Origin: Romanomermis culicivorax
Lineage: Eukaryota > Nematoda > Enoplea > Mermithida > Mermithidae
DNA length: 64,000 nt
NCBI GenBank assembly: GCA_963922205.1
Contig: CAWUHX010000168.1
Location: 387,501 to 451,500, forward strand
Reading direction: 5' to 3'
Shown here in pieces: positions 33,952 through 43,639 of the stretch (the stretch's first letter is position 1; each line of letters opens with the position of its first letter). The notes under the pieces are model-generated. The model ran no database searches, had not been told where the DNA came from, and was given only the letters and a program-made list of their open reading frames with translations. Made by a program: the position numbers and the translations under genes.

Positions 33952-34053
33952 TTCAAGCGTGGGCGTACTGCTAGAAGAAACATAAATTTAGCCGGCTCAA
34001 ATCTAAAAGAGAAAGGGGGATATTTATACACAACCTCAGAGAAGAGAAATTGA

Positions 34054-35037
34054 TCAAAATATTTTAGACAAGCTGTCCATTTGAACGCCTTTTTTAATGT
34101 ACATGTTTCTACAAAATTCGGTCTTCCACCGCCCTTGTATCTGGATTACGTGATCTGGAACACCTGCAGCTGCTGCTGCTGTAGCACCTCCTGATCGCAA
34201 ACTGTGAGTGCCAAACTTGGTTGCATCCATCTGCAGCGTTTCCAAAGTATTCAGGAGCTGTTCCCTGAATCTACCATATGAAAGTGGCTGGGATGATTTC
34301 AACTGCTCATGATTGTGACTTTTGGAAATGGCTCGAAACAGTAGTTGTTCGGAATTAGGCAATATCTTTGCCGTGTGGAAATAATTGAGGAGTGCCGTAA
34401 AAGGGCAAGAAAGATGAGGTACTTTAGGAATTGTTATAGTAGATCCTGTCCGGTAGACATCTGTCTTGCTTTGACGAATTTTTACTGTAAATGAGGATGA
34501 TCCGAATAAGATATCGCTAGCTCGCAAATTTAGGATTTCTCTAATTCGAAGAAAACCAGCATAACCCAGAGTGACCATGGCTAAAAGGCGTAGATTGGCC
34601 AGGCTAGGATTGTCCGTACAAAAGACTGAAATTCTGTGGATTATGTCTGGAGTGAATGGTTCCTTCCTATTATGTTTGGCAGAGCAGTGACGACGTGCCG
34701 CTTCGATCACTGATTTGATGATGAAGCTGTCACTAAAAGCATGCAAGTTCGCGATTTTGTGGAACCAACACAAGGCGGCGTGTGCTTGGGCTAAACTGGA
34801 TGAGCTATGGAATTGTGTCTTATCTGTCAAAAAAGCTGCGAATTCAAGTGGATCTGCGGGAAAGACTGTAACATTGTTGGTGATCGCCCAATTTGACCAT
34901 TTTTTAAATTGAGATGTGTACACAGTAAGGGTCGATTGCGAACGTGATGCTAAAATGGCGGTGCGAATCGAATGTAAGCGAAGTGATGATAGGTTGGGAT
35001 TGCCGAGAAGTAGTTGCAAGCTTGTGTAATTAGTCAA
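34054..35037 (-). CDS. Tyrosine recombinase (integrase) of the PAT-type element
   Basis: 327 codons. The N-terminal half has a SAM-like core-binding region. The catalytic half carries the full set expected for tyrosine recombinases: Arg164 (GYAGFLRIREIL), Lys191 (QSKTD), His278-x-x-Arg281 (GTHSLRSGGATA), Trp304 (QGRW) and Tyr313 (NMYIKKG). The enzyme would cut and rejoin DNA through a 3'-phosphotyrosine to insert the circular cDNA. No ATG is available before residue 154; the frame opens at TTG and, just upstream, at a polypyrimidine tract followed by TTGTTTTAG (about 35051). The ORF is therefore probably reached by splicing. No inactivating change is seen. Confidence 0.95.
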   Translation of the reverse strand: MTNYTSLQLLLGNPNLSSLRLHSIRTAILASRSQSTLTVYTSQFKKWSNWAITNNVTVFPADPLEFAAFLTDKTQFHSSSSLAQAHAALCWFHKIANLHAFSDSFIIKSVIEAARRHCSAKHNRKEPFTPDIIHRISVFCTDNPSLANLRLLAMVTLGYAGFLRIREILNLRASDILFGSSSFTVKIRQSKTDVYRTGSTITIPKVPHLSCPFTALLNYFHTAKILPNSEQLLFRAISKSHNHEQLKSSQPLSYGRFREQLLNTLETLQMDATKFGTHSLRSGGATAAAAAGVPDHVIQIQGRWKTEFCRNMYIKKGVQMDSLSKIF

Positions 35038-35047
35038 ATCGAAGTAG

Positions 35048-35118
35048 TCTAAAACAAGGGATAAGTTAAGGAAGTTAAGGGAGAGAAGAGAGAAAGAGAT
35101 AGAGGGAGGGTGGGTGGG
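35048..35118 (-). promoter_or_regulatory. Polypyrimidine tract and acceptor before the recombinase ORF
   Basis: On the minus strand a run of C/T of about 50 nt (CCCTCCCTCTATCTCTTTCT and onward) ends in CCTTGTTTTAG. The recombinase frame is open immediately after it (AC TAC TTC GAT TTG). This is a textbook 3' splice site; the matching donor was not identified. Confidence 0.6.
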
Positions 35119-35319
35119 AATTGAGATGAGCTAAACCGAGCTGGGTAGCACTTGTGAGATATGAGGAGAAATGCAGAGCCAAGGAGCAAAAGCGACTATG
35201 CTGTAGCAAAAAGCACCCAAAGTGAAGCAGCGGAGAGAAACAGCTGACGCTGTTTCCTAAAGAACAGATGCTCAGGGAGCATCGTTTTCCTACAGTATAC
35301 CCAAAATAAGTATAATTAT
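35119..35319 (-). repeat. A2 split direct repeat (internal)
   Basis: 201 bp, reading the same as 38884-39084. It directly follows B1 on the minus strand, overlapping at the shared ATTAT core. Confidence 0.95.
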
Positions 35320-35397
35320 GTTCTAATGCTACGCAACCGAACATAAAACACTTATTTTGTAAATTCTAAGTCAAACGTGAATTTATTAGGAGGAGGT
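35315..35397 (-). repeat. B1 split direct repeat (internal)
   Basis: Matches B2 (33643-33724). It carries AATAAA on the minus strand (35387-35382), 30 nt after the RT/RNase H stop codon, a likely 3'-end signal for the gag-pol transcript. Confidence 0.93.
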
Positions 35398-35416
35398 AAA
35401 GTACATTTTTCTGAGC

Positions 35417-38095
35417 TCAAGACTGAAAACGTAGGGCCAGAAAACGAGATTTGAAAAGGGAAGGCTTAAAAATGCTCTTTTCCAGTGTTGCTGCAACAAG
35501 CGAGATGCTGGATTCTGGCAAAATTAAAATTTCTTGAATGAAATGGCTTTCTAAGAGGGTTGGAAAAAGGACTGGCCAGTAAGGTGCACTTTTCCATTCT
35601 GGAATTACTAGAGTACCTCGACATCTGCAAGATAGAGCGAAATTAACGGCTTTTATGACTAGATAAGGTGGTGGAACGAGCCAGTTGATGTCTTGAGTCC
35701 AAGAAGTTGTGAAGCAGTCTACAGCTTCTGTGCCAGGATTCCAAAAACGAGAGTTGAATCTATGAAGCTTTCTGTTGTAAAAAGTTGCAAATCTGTCAAC
35801 TGTATGAGGACCCCATTGTGCATCAATCCATTCAAAGACCTCGTTTGTTATTGACCAATCATCGTAGTCAACTATTCTGCTAAGAGCGTCTGCAAATTCA
35901 TTCATGCTCCTTGGTATCCAGTGTACCATTAACTCCAGGTTATATCTTTCACAGAGTTCGAAGATTTTTATAGACAGAATATTAATATGCTGTTTCATAC
36001 TTCCTTTTTTCAAGATGAAAGGTAAAGCCTGGTTATCCGTAAACCACAGAACTCGACAGTTCTTTAGTTTTCCCGCAAAGGAAACAATCCCATATTCAAT
36101 GGTTTTCAATTCTCGCCAAGTGGCGCCCATTTCCTTTGCTTCTCCTTGCCACTGTGTATGTGCGATCATTTTACTCACATCATTTGTTTTGTGGAAGTTT
36201 TTCTTCATTGCTTTATTCAAAATTTGAACTAGTTCGAAAATTTTTTCGTCATAATTTGAATCGTCAAAAAATTGGTTTTGAGAGGGGTAGAGATGAGAAT
36301 AGGAGTCTTTTTTCTGTTTATCATATAAAAATTTTTCTCCATATGCATCGCTGGGAAACAAACCGTCCCTGTCAGTTGGCATATCATTCCAAATGCGTTC
36401 TATAGACGCAGACAAAAGCCGTGCAATAGACGGACCACTGGCACAAAGACCATTCACATTTTTGCAGAGGTCATTTCCTCTTCTGCCACAACAACCGCTT
36501 TCAACAGGCGCTAGTAGAGGCCGTGCAAAAAAAGGACCATTGGCACAAAAGCCATTCAAATTGCCATCGTTACTCGAGAGGTGTCGCATTTCTTTTGTTT
36601 TCATTTTGTTGGGTTTCTCTATCTCCTCCAGAACTTGAGATGCGTGATGGTTTTTGCAGAGTATGGCTTTTGGATAAACAAAAGAGGCAGCAGATGTTTT
36701 GCTGGCATCAGAAAAAATAATAACGATGGGAATATGATCTTTTGTTTCTAATGTTTTTGGCTTTAGTTGAGTGAAAAACGTGACCCAAAATAACAAGTCT
36801 GTTTTGCAAAATTTTGATATGGGGAACACATGGTCCCATAGAGGATTATGTCCCTGACTGTGGGAAATGATATGATGAAAAAAGCTTTTTGTTCGAAGCA
36901 GAGATAACTTACCTAGAACAAGAGACGTTGAGATAATCAAGCCAGCACAAAAGGCTAGGGATCTAATTTTGCAACTACTTTGATTAGAAAGATTTTCTAA
37001 ATTCTTCAAGATATAAAGTCTTTTCTCCTCCGGTAGAGAGATTTGGAATAGCTTAAGATTAATGTGGAAACCAAGCCAAGTAAGGGACTGAGTGACCTTC
37101 CATATAGATTTTTCCGAGTTAAAAGAAAAGCCAGCTTTGAACAAGGTCTCTTTAACAAAGAAAGCATGTTTCTGTGCTACTGCTTTATCATTGGAAAAAC
37201 CAATGCCATCGTCTAGGTAAAGGACGAGCTTGATTCCCTCAGACCTGAGGAACGTAACTATGGGCTTAAGCAGCTTCGTGAAAAGATAAGGAGCTGTACT
37301 GAGGCCAAAAGGTAAAACGTTAAAAACGAAGGAATATGATTTAGGGCCGAAATTCCAAGAAAAACCCAGAAAAGTACGGGATTCTTCGGAAATTTTTATG
37401 TGGTAATAGCCTTTTTTCAAGTCAAATGAAAACATGAAACCGTCTCTAGACCAAAGTTGAGATGCAATTCTGTAGTCATCTAATTTGAAACTTACAGGAG
37501 TTAGGTGAGTATTTACATAACGAAGGTCTAGAATAAGGCGTTTCTTACCATTCCGCTGAGAGGAAACACTGAGAGGGCTGATTACTGCAGGTTTATGACT
37601 AACCAAGGAGATGCAGTCATTTTTCAACAGCTCTAAAATTGAATGGGAGACGAAATTTGAATTTTTGAGTGAACTTCGATTGTTCTTGAAATATCTGGAG
37701 GAAGGAATAGATGAGAAAGGTAATTTATAACCTTCAGACAATATGTTGATGTGATCCTGACTGGCTTGAATAGATCGCCAGAAAGGGACGGATTTCTTAA
37801 GATTTTGAACATTGAAATATTCCAATTTCCTCCACAAGCTTAGAAGATCTGAATTATCAGAAATTCCTGTTAGGATCCCACACAATCGAAAAATGCATAA
37901 TTCGTCTACAGTAAACTTACAATCGTGATCCTGCAATGCACGTTTAATTTCTTTGCCTTGAACTGAACGTTCCAGGCTCGTTTCGGTTGGGGCAATTTGA
38001 TCTCCAGTGACCGAACGATCCGCACTGGAAACAAGGCTTTGCTGTAGACGTCGAGGCTTGCTGACGGTTCGGGAGGAAGAAATTCGTGGCCCCAT
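35417..38095 (-). CDS. Reverse transcriptase-RNase H of the PAT-type element (ORF2)
   Basis: About 892 codons from the first ATG left of gap 2. RT motifs in order: KKRLILDLRYVN, FSFDLKKGYYHIKI, VLPFGLSTAPYLFTKLL and the active site LYLDDG (near 37208-37222). RNase H motifs: FSDASKTSAA, WRELKTIEYG, FTDNQALPF and HWIPRSMNEFADALSR, with the acidic residues present. After RNase H comes WGPHTVDRFATFYNRKLHRF, then FNSRFWNPGTEAVDCF and PPPYLVIKA, a conserved block of DIRS-type elements often called a methyltransferase-like domain (from memory). ORF2 overlaps the end of gag by about 150 nt in another frame. The frame is open further upstream into the gap, so the exact start is uncertain; frameshifting from gag is possible. 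Confidence 0.94.
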   Translation of the reverse strand: MGPRISSSRTVSKPRRLQQSLVSSADRSVTGDQIAPTETSLERSVQGKEIKRALQDHDCKFTVDELCIFRLCGILTGISDNSDLLSLWRKLEYFNVQNLKKSVPFWRSIQASQDHINILSEGYKLPFSSIPSSRYFKNNRSSLKNSNFVSHSILELLKNDCISLVSHKPAVISPLSVSSQRNGKKRLILDLRYVNTHLTPVSFKLDDYRIASQLWSRDGFMFSFDLKKGYYHIKISEESRTFLGFSWNFGPKSYSFVFNVLPFGLSTAPYLFTKLLKPIVTFLRSEGIKLVLYLDDGIGFSNDKAVAQKHAFFVKETLFKAGFSFNSEKSIWKVTQSLTWLGFHINLKLFQISLPEEKRLYILKNLENLSNQSSCKIRSLAFCAGLIISTSLVLGKLSLLRTKSFFHHIISHSQGHNPLWDHVFPISKFCKTDLLFWVTFFTQLKPKTLETKDHIPIVIIFSDASKTSAASFVYPKAILCKNHHASQVLEEIEKPNKMKTKEMRHLSSNDGNLNGFCANGPFFARPLLAPVESGCCGRRGNDLCKNVNGLCASGPSIARLLSASIERIWNDMPTDRDGLFPSDAYGEKFLYDKQKKDSYSHLYPSQNQFFDDSNYDEKIFELVQILNKAMKKNFHKTNDVSKMIAHTQWQGEAKEMGATWRELKTIEYGIVSFAGKLKNCRVLWFTDNQALPFILKKGSMKQHINILSIKIFELCERYNLELMVHWIPRSMNEFADALSRIVDYDDWSITNEVFEWIDAQWGPHTVDRFATFYNRKLHRFNSRFWNPGTEAVDCFTTSWTQDINWLVPPPYLVIKAVNFALSCRCRGTLVIPEWKSAPYWPVLFPTLLESHFIQEILILPESSISLVAATLEKSIFKPSLFKSRFLALRFQS

Positions 38096-38883
38096 TAGAG
38101 AAGTTTCGGCGCCAGCCAATCGGGACCGTTTTTTGACTGGCTGTAGAGGAAAAACGTAANNNNNNNNNNNNNNNNNNNNNNNNNNNNNNNNNNNNNNNNN
38201 NNNNNNNNNNNNNNNNNNNNNNNNNNNNNNNNNNNNNNNNNNNNNNNNNNNNNNNNNNNCACACTCTATCAGATTAAGCAGTGGTATCAACGCAGAGTAC
38301 TAGAGGAAAAACGTAACAACGATTTTTTCGATTTTAGGGCCCGGCTTTCTGCTGATCGAATCCGACGTTCGTCTTCGTCGTCCTCAGCTAACTCGTCGTG
38401 TTCGTATTCCAAGGCGGTCTTCCAACCACCTTCGCTACGATCTGCGATTCTAATCAATTTTTGACGATGTAAAATCGTATCGTCTATATCTTCCAGAATC
38501 TCGCGTGCCTTGGTCCCTGATGAGGACGAATCCCGATTCAAATAATATTTTAGGTCTTTCAAATCGTTCATAAGTTCCTCATTAAATTCGAACTGTCGAC
38601 GATTTCCTTGGCGTTTCCACGAAATTTCCGATGCTTTTTGAGCAAAACCAGAATTTTTTCGTCTTTTGTTGATTCTTTCGACGTCTGTAGGAGAGGATCG
38701 TTTCTTTGACAAATGTTTTTTGACACTATCGTCGATCAAAATTTTTAAACGATCATTGGCGCTATAATCGTCTGAGTCTGTAGAAGAAGAATGATGACGT
38801 CGACGGTGGGAGGCTGCTGGCCCGTTTTGACCGATATTGTTGTCCTGTAAAACGACGTCGTTTTGAGGAGGGCTCTCAGTCAT
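37944..38883 (-). CDS. Gag-like protein with CCHC zinc knuckle (ORF1, interrupted by gap 2)
   Basis: Starts at ATG 38883, one base after the A1 repeat. The first part (38883-38302) is charged and Ser-rich, with HRRRHHSSS, KKRSS and KRRKN basic clusters and an acidic DELAEDDEDERR stretch. The part left of the gap ends in CFQCGSFGHWRSNC, a perfect C-x2-C-x4-H-x4-C zinc knuckle, and stops at 37944. The two parts are one reading frame cut by adapter plus 100 N. A 15-base repeat (38145-38159 and 38302-38316) marks the true join, so no sequence appears to be missing. Gag proteins package the element RNA. Confidence 0.86.
38160..38259. other. Assembly gap 2 (100 N)
   Basis: 100 Ns with AGAGGAAAAACGTAA on both sides once the adapter is removed. 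The gap is a scaffolding placeholder inside gag, not absent sequence. Confidence 0.96.
38260..38301 (+). other. Amplification adapter plus barcode (contaminant), right of gap 2
   Basis: CACACTCTATCAGATT, then AAGCAGTGGTATCAACGCAG and AGTACT: the same adapter and barcode as at 4274. It creates a spurious protein end on the gag fragment. Confidence 0.94.
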
Positions 38884-39084
38884 AATTGAGATGAGCTAAA
38901 CCGAGCTGGGTAGCACTTGTGAGATATGAGGAGAAATGCAGAGCCAAGGAGCAAAAGCGACTATGCTGTAGCAAAAAGCACCCAAAGTGAAGCAGCGGAG
39001 AGAAACAGCTGACGCTGTTTCCTAAAGAACAGATGCTCAGGGAGCATCGTTTTCCTACAGTATACCCAAAATAAGTATAATTAT
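38884..39084 (-). repeat. A1 split direct repeat (5' end of element)
   Basis: 201 bp, identical as far as I can read to 35119-35319. It is the 5' end of the element and presumably contains its promoter; I see no clear TATA box. Confidence 0.95.
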
Positions 39085-39240
39085 CAAGTTTTAGCATTTT
39101 TTCTCATTTCGAATAGATTCTTTTATTACAGTAAGATCGGAACATGATATAGACAAAAAGTATATAACCTTGTGAATCATATCCAGGTTTTGACAAATCT
39201 GATACTTGGGTAAACTTCAAATTACATATTGAATCCAAGT
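39085..39240. other. Flank between retrotransposon and minisatellite
   Basis: About 155 bp of non-repetitive A/T-rich sequence (starting CAAGTTTTAGCATTTTTTCT). No feature is seen. Confidence 0.6.
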
Positions 39241-42200
39241 TTAAATTTTGAATTCAAATTCGAATTCTAAATCAGAAATGGTAATCTGAATTTGAATTTT
39301 GAATTTTAATTTTAAATTTGAATTTTGAATTTGAATTTTGAATTTGAATTTGAATTTGAATTTGAATTTGAATTCTGAATTTGAATTCTGAATTTGAATT
39401 CTGAATTTAAATTCTGAATTTGAATTTTGAGTTTGAATTCTGAATTTGAATTCTGAATTTGAATTCTGAATTTGAATTCTGAATTTGAATTCTGAATTTG
39501 AATTCTGAACCTGAGATCTGAAGCTGAATTCTGATGCTGAATTATGAACCTGAATTCTGAAGATCAATTTTGAAGCTAAATTTTGAAATTAAATTCTGAA
39601 CCTGAATTCTGAACCTGAATTCTGAACCTGAATTCTGAACCTGAATTCTGAACCTGAATTCTGAACCTGAATTCTGAACCTGAATTCTGAACCTGAATTC
39701 TGAACCTGAATTCTGAACCTGAATTCTGAACCTGAATTCTGAACCTGAATTCTAAACCTGAATTCTGAACCTGAATTCTGAACCTGAATTCTGAACCTGA
39801 ATTCTGAACCTGGATTCTGAACCTGAATTCTGAACCTGAATTTTGAACCTGAATTCTGAACTAAAATTCTGCAGCTGAATTCTTAGGCTGAATTATTAAA
39901 CTGAATTCTGAAGCTGAATTCTGAAGCTGAATTCTGAACCCGAATTCTGAACCTGAATTCTGAACCTGAATTCTGAACCTGAATTCTGAACCTGAATTCT
40001 GAACCTGAATTCTGAACCTGAATTCTGAACCTGAATTCTAAACCTGAATTCTGAACCTGAATTCTGAACCTGAATTCTGAACCTGAATTCTGAACCTGGA
40101 TTCTGAACCTGAATTCTGAACCTGAATTTTGAACCTGAATTCTGAACTAAAATTCTGCAGCTGAATTCTTAGGCTGAATTATTAAACTGAATTCTGAAGC
40201 TGAATTCTGAAGCTGAATTCTGAACCCGAATTCTGAACCTGAATTCTGAACCTGAATTCTGAACCTGAATTCTGAACCTGAATTCTGAACCTGAATTCTG
40301 AACCTGAATTCTGAACCTGAATTCTGAACCTGAATTCTGAACCTGAATTCTGAACATAAATTCTGAACGTGAATTTTGAACTAAAATTCTGCAGCTGAAT
40401 TCTTAAGCTGAATTATTAAACTGAATTCTGAAGCTGAATTCTGAACCTGAATTCTGAACCTGAATTTTGAACTAAAATTCTGCAGCTGAATTCTTAGGCT
40501 GAATTATTAAACTGAATTCTGAAGCTGAATTCTTAAACTGAATTCTGAACCTAAATTCTGAAGCTGAAATCTGAACCAGAATTCTGACGCTGAATTTTGA
40601 ACTATAATTCTGCAGCTGAATTCTGAAGCTGAATTCTTTAACTAAATTCTGAAACTGAATTCTGTAGATGAATTCTGAACCTGAATTCTGAACCTGAATT
40701 CTGAAAGTGAATTCTGAACCTGAATTCTGAACCTGAATTCTGAACCTGAATTCTGAACCTGAATTCTGAACCTGAATTCTGAACCTGAATTCTGAACCTG
40801 AATTCTGAACCTGAATTCTGAACCTGAATTCTGAACCTGAATTCTGAACCTGAATTCTGAACCTGAATTCTGAACCTGAATTCTGAACCTGAATTCTAAA
40901 CCTGAATTCTGAACCTGAATTCTGAACCTGAATTCTGAACCTGAATTCTGAACCTGGATTCTGAACCTGAATTCTGAACCTGAATTTTGAACCTGAATTC
41001 TGAACTAAAATTCTGCAGCTGAATTCTTAGGCTGAATTATTAAACTGAATTCTGAAGCTGAATTCTGAAGCTGAATTCTGAACCCGAATTCTGAACCTGA
41101 ATTCTGAACCTGAATTCTGAACCTGAATTCTGAACCTGAATTCTGAACCTGAATTCTGAACCTGAATTCTGAACCTGAATTCTGAACCTGAATTCTGAAC
41201 CTGAATTCTGAACCTGAATTTGAACCTGAATTCTGAACCTGAATTCTGAACCTGAATTCTGAACCTGAATTCTGAACCTGAATTCTGAACCTGAATTCTG
41301 AACCTGAATTCTGAACCTGAATTCTGAAAATGAATTTTGAACTAAAATTCTGCAGCTGAATTCTTAGGCTGAATTATTAAACTGAATTCTGAAGCTGAAT
41401 TCTGAACCTGAATTCTGAAGCCGAATTCTGAACCTGAATTCTGAACCTGAATTCTGAACCTGAATTCTGAACCTGAATTCTGAACCTGAATTCTGAACCT
41501 GAATTCTGAACCTGAATTCTGAACCTGAATTCTGAACCTGAATTCTGAACCTGAATTCTGAACCTGAATTCTGAACCTGAATTCTGAACCTGAATTCTGA
41601 AAATGAATTTTGAACTAAAATTCTGCAGCTGAATTCTTAGGCTGAATTATTAAACTGAATTCTGAAGCTGAATTCTGAACCTGAATTCTGAACCTGAATT
41701 CTGAACCTGAATTTTGAACTAAAATTCTGCAGCTAAATTGCTAGGCTGAATTATTAAACTGAATTCTGAAGCTGAATTCTTAAACTGAATTCTGAAACTG
41801 AATTTTGTAGCTGAATTCTGAACCTGAATTCTGAGCCTGAATTCTGAACCTAAATTCTGAAGCTGAAATCTGAACCAGAATTCTGACGCTGAATTTTGAA
41901 CCTAAATTCTGAAGCTGAATTCTGAACTGAATTATGAAACCTAAATTGTGAAACCTGAATTCTGAACCTCAGTTCTGCACCTGGATTCTGAACCTGAATT
42001 CTGAAGCTGAATTTTGAACTAAAATTCTGCAGCTGAATTCTTAGGCTGAATTATTAAACTGAATTCTGAAGCTGAATTCTTAAACTGAATTCTGAAACTG
42101 AATTTTGTAGCTGAATTTTGTAGCTGAATTCTGAACCTGAATTCTGAACCTAAATTCTGAAGCTGAAATCTGAACCAGAATTCTGACGCTGAATTTAGAA

Positions 42201-43200
42201 CTAAAATTCTGCAGCTGAATTCTGAAGCTGAATTCTTCAACTAAATTCTGAAACTGAATTCTGTAAATGAATTCTGAACCTGAATTCTGAACCTGAATTC
42301 TGAACCTGAATTCTGAACCTGAATTCTGAACCTGAATTATGAACCTGAATTCTGAACCTGAATTCTGAACCTGAATTCTGAACCTGAATTCTGAACCTGA
42401 ATTCTGAACCTGAATTCTGAACCTGAATTCTGAACCTGAATTCTGAACCTGAATTTTGAACTAAAATTCTGCAGCTAAATTGTTAGGCTGAATTATTAAA
42501 CTGAATTCTGAAGCTGAATTCTTAAACTGAATTCTGAACCTGAATTCTGAGCCTGAATTCTGAACCTAAATTCTGAAGCTGAATTCTGAACTGAATTATG
42601 AAACCTAAATTGTGAAACCTGAATTCTGAAGCTGAATTCTGCACCTGAATTCTGAACCTGAATTCTGAAGCTGAATTTTGAACTAAAACTCTGCACCTAA
42701 ATTCTTAAGCTTAATAATTAATTTGAATTATGAAACTGAATTCCGAAGTTGAATTTTGAAGCTGAATTATAAATCTGAATTCTGAATTCCGAATCTAGAT
42801 CTTTATTTCTGAAATTGAATATAAACTCTGAATTCGAATTTGAATCCTGAATCTGAATTCTGAATCTGAATTCTGAATTCCGAATCTAGGTCTTTATTTC
42901 TGAAATTTAATATATAAAGTCTGAATTCGAATTTGAATCCTGAATCTGAATCCTGAATTCTAAATCTGAATCGTAAATCTGAATTCTGAATCTGAATTCT
43001 AAATCTGAATTCTGAATTCCAAATCTAGGTCCTTATTTCTGAAATTGAATATAAACTCTGAATTCGAATTTGGATTCTGAATCTGAATATGAATCCTGAA
43101 TTCTAATACGGATTCTGAATATGAATTTTGAATTTGAATTTGGATTCTGAACCTGAATTCTAAATTCCGAATCTGAATTCATATTCCGGATCTGAAATCT
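39241..43200. repeat. 13-bp minisatellite (GAATTCTGAACCT)n with higher-order blocks
   Basis: Nearly 4 kb of 13-bp units. 39241-39530 is the GAATTTGAATTCT variant and 39590-42700 the GAATTCTGAACCT form. The far end (42780-43200) is degenerate, with CTAGATCTTTATTTCTGAAA blocks. A marker block (GAACTAAAATTCTGCAGCTG, then AATTCTTAGGCTGAATTATT) recurs at 39857, 40147, 40377, 40468, 40592, 41003, 41339, 41614, 41716, 42013, 42197 and 42458, showing block duplication. Minus-strand frames (RFRIQVQNSGSEF) are the repeat read every 39 nt, not a gene. Confidence 0.95.
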
Positions 43201-43291
43201 TACAGTAAGATCACGTGATACGATATGCATGTACAAGTGATGCATACCTTACAATATGATAATGTACAGGTACATTTCATGTACTGAAAAG

Positions 43292-43304
43292 TTCTAGAAG
43301 CTTC
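43292..43304 (+). promoter_or_regulatory. Perfect heat-shock element 1
   Basis: TTCTAGAAGCTTC fits TTCnnGAAnnTTC, the three-unit HSF binding site, with no mismatch. Confidence 0.75.
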
Positions 43305-43331
43305 CACAATATTCTTTTACATTCCACAATG

Positions 43332-43344
43332 TTCCAGAACATTC
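43332..43344 (+). promoter_or_regulatory. Perfect heat-shock element 2
   Basis: TTCCAGAACATTC fits TTCnnGAAnnTTC, 40 bp after the first element and 18 bp before a TATA box. Confidence 0.75.
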
Positions 43345-43362
43345 CGTGATTTTCCGTGATAG

Positions 43363-43370
43363 TATATAAG
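43363..43370 (+). promoter_or_regulatory. TATA box
   Basis: TATATAAG directly after the two heat-shock elements. Transcription would start near 43390-43400 and run rightward. Confidence 0.65.
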
Positions 43371-43639
43371 CCGTGTTGTTTTGTATATCCACTCATTTAA
43401 TCAATGGTGTGCTTTGATATTATATGTTGTGTTAGTTAGCCTTATTAAACTCAGCTATTTACCAGCTATTATTCCAGTTGGATATTTGCCAATTATCCCA
43501 AAGCTTTCAACTTAGTTTAACTCTCAGGCCTGGTATCTTGGACTTGCCCAACTTACCTCCTATGTGTCCAAGACCAACCCCTGGGTGGACCTCTACCCCA
43601 GCGCACTCACCCATGCATCGTCCCACTCACCTTATCTAA

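Larger units (their letters stand above)
33643..39084 (-). mobile_element. PAT-type DIRS retrotransposon with split direct repeats
   Basis: Read on the minus strand: A1 (39084-38884), gag, RT/RNase H, B1 (35397-35315), A2 (35319-35119), tyrosine recombinase, B2 (33724-33643). Both A copies are 201 bp and read as identical, and the B copies match apart from a GGA-run difference, so insertion was recent. Such elements integrate a circular DNA copy by site-specific recombination in place of a DDE integrase. ATTAT is shared by the left end, the right end and the internal B/A junction, as expected for a recombination core. True length is about 5.3 kb once gap 2 and adapter are discounted. The layout, and a conserved block after RNase H, place it nearer PAT than Ngaro. 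Confidence 0.93.

Noticed and set aside
35075-35344. Minus-strand frame also present at 38876-39097 (YTYFGYTVGKRCSLSICSLG)
   Set aside because: It lies inside the A repeats of the retrotransposon and appears twice only because the repeat does; no known domain.
39241-42696. Frames reading RFRIQVQNSGSEF and similar
   Set aside because: A 13-bp unit gives a 13-residue repeat in any open frame; stop-free length is expected, not evidence of a protein.
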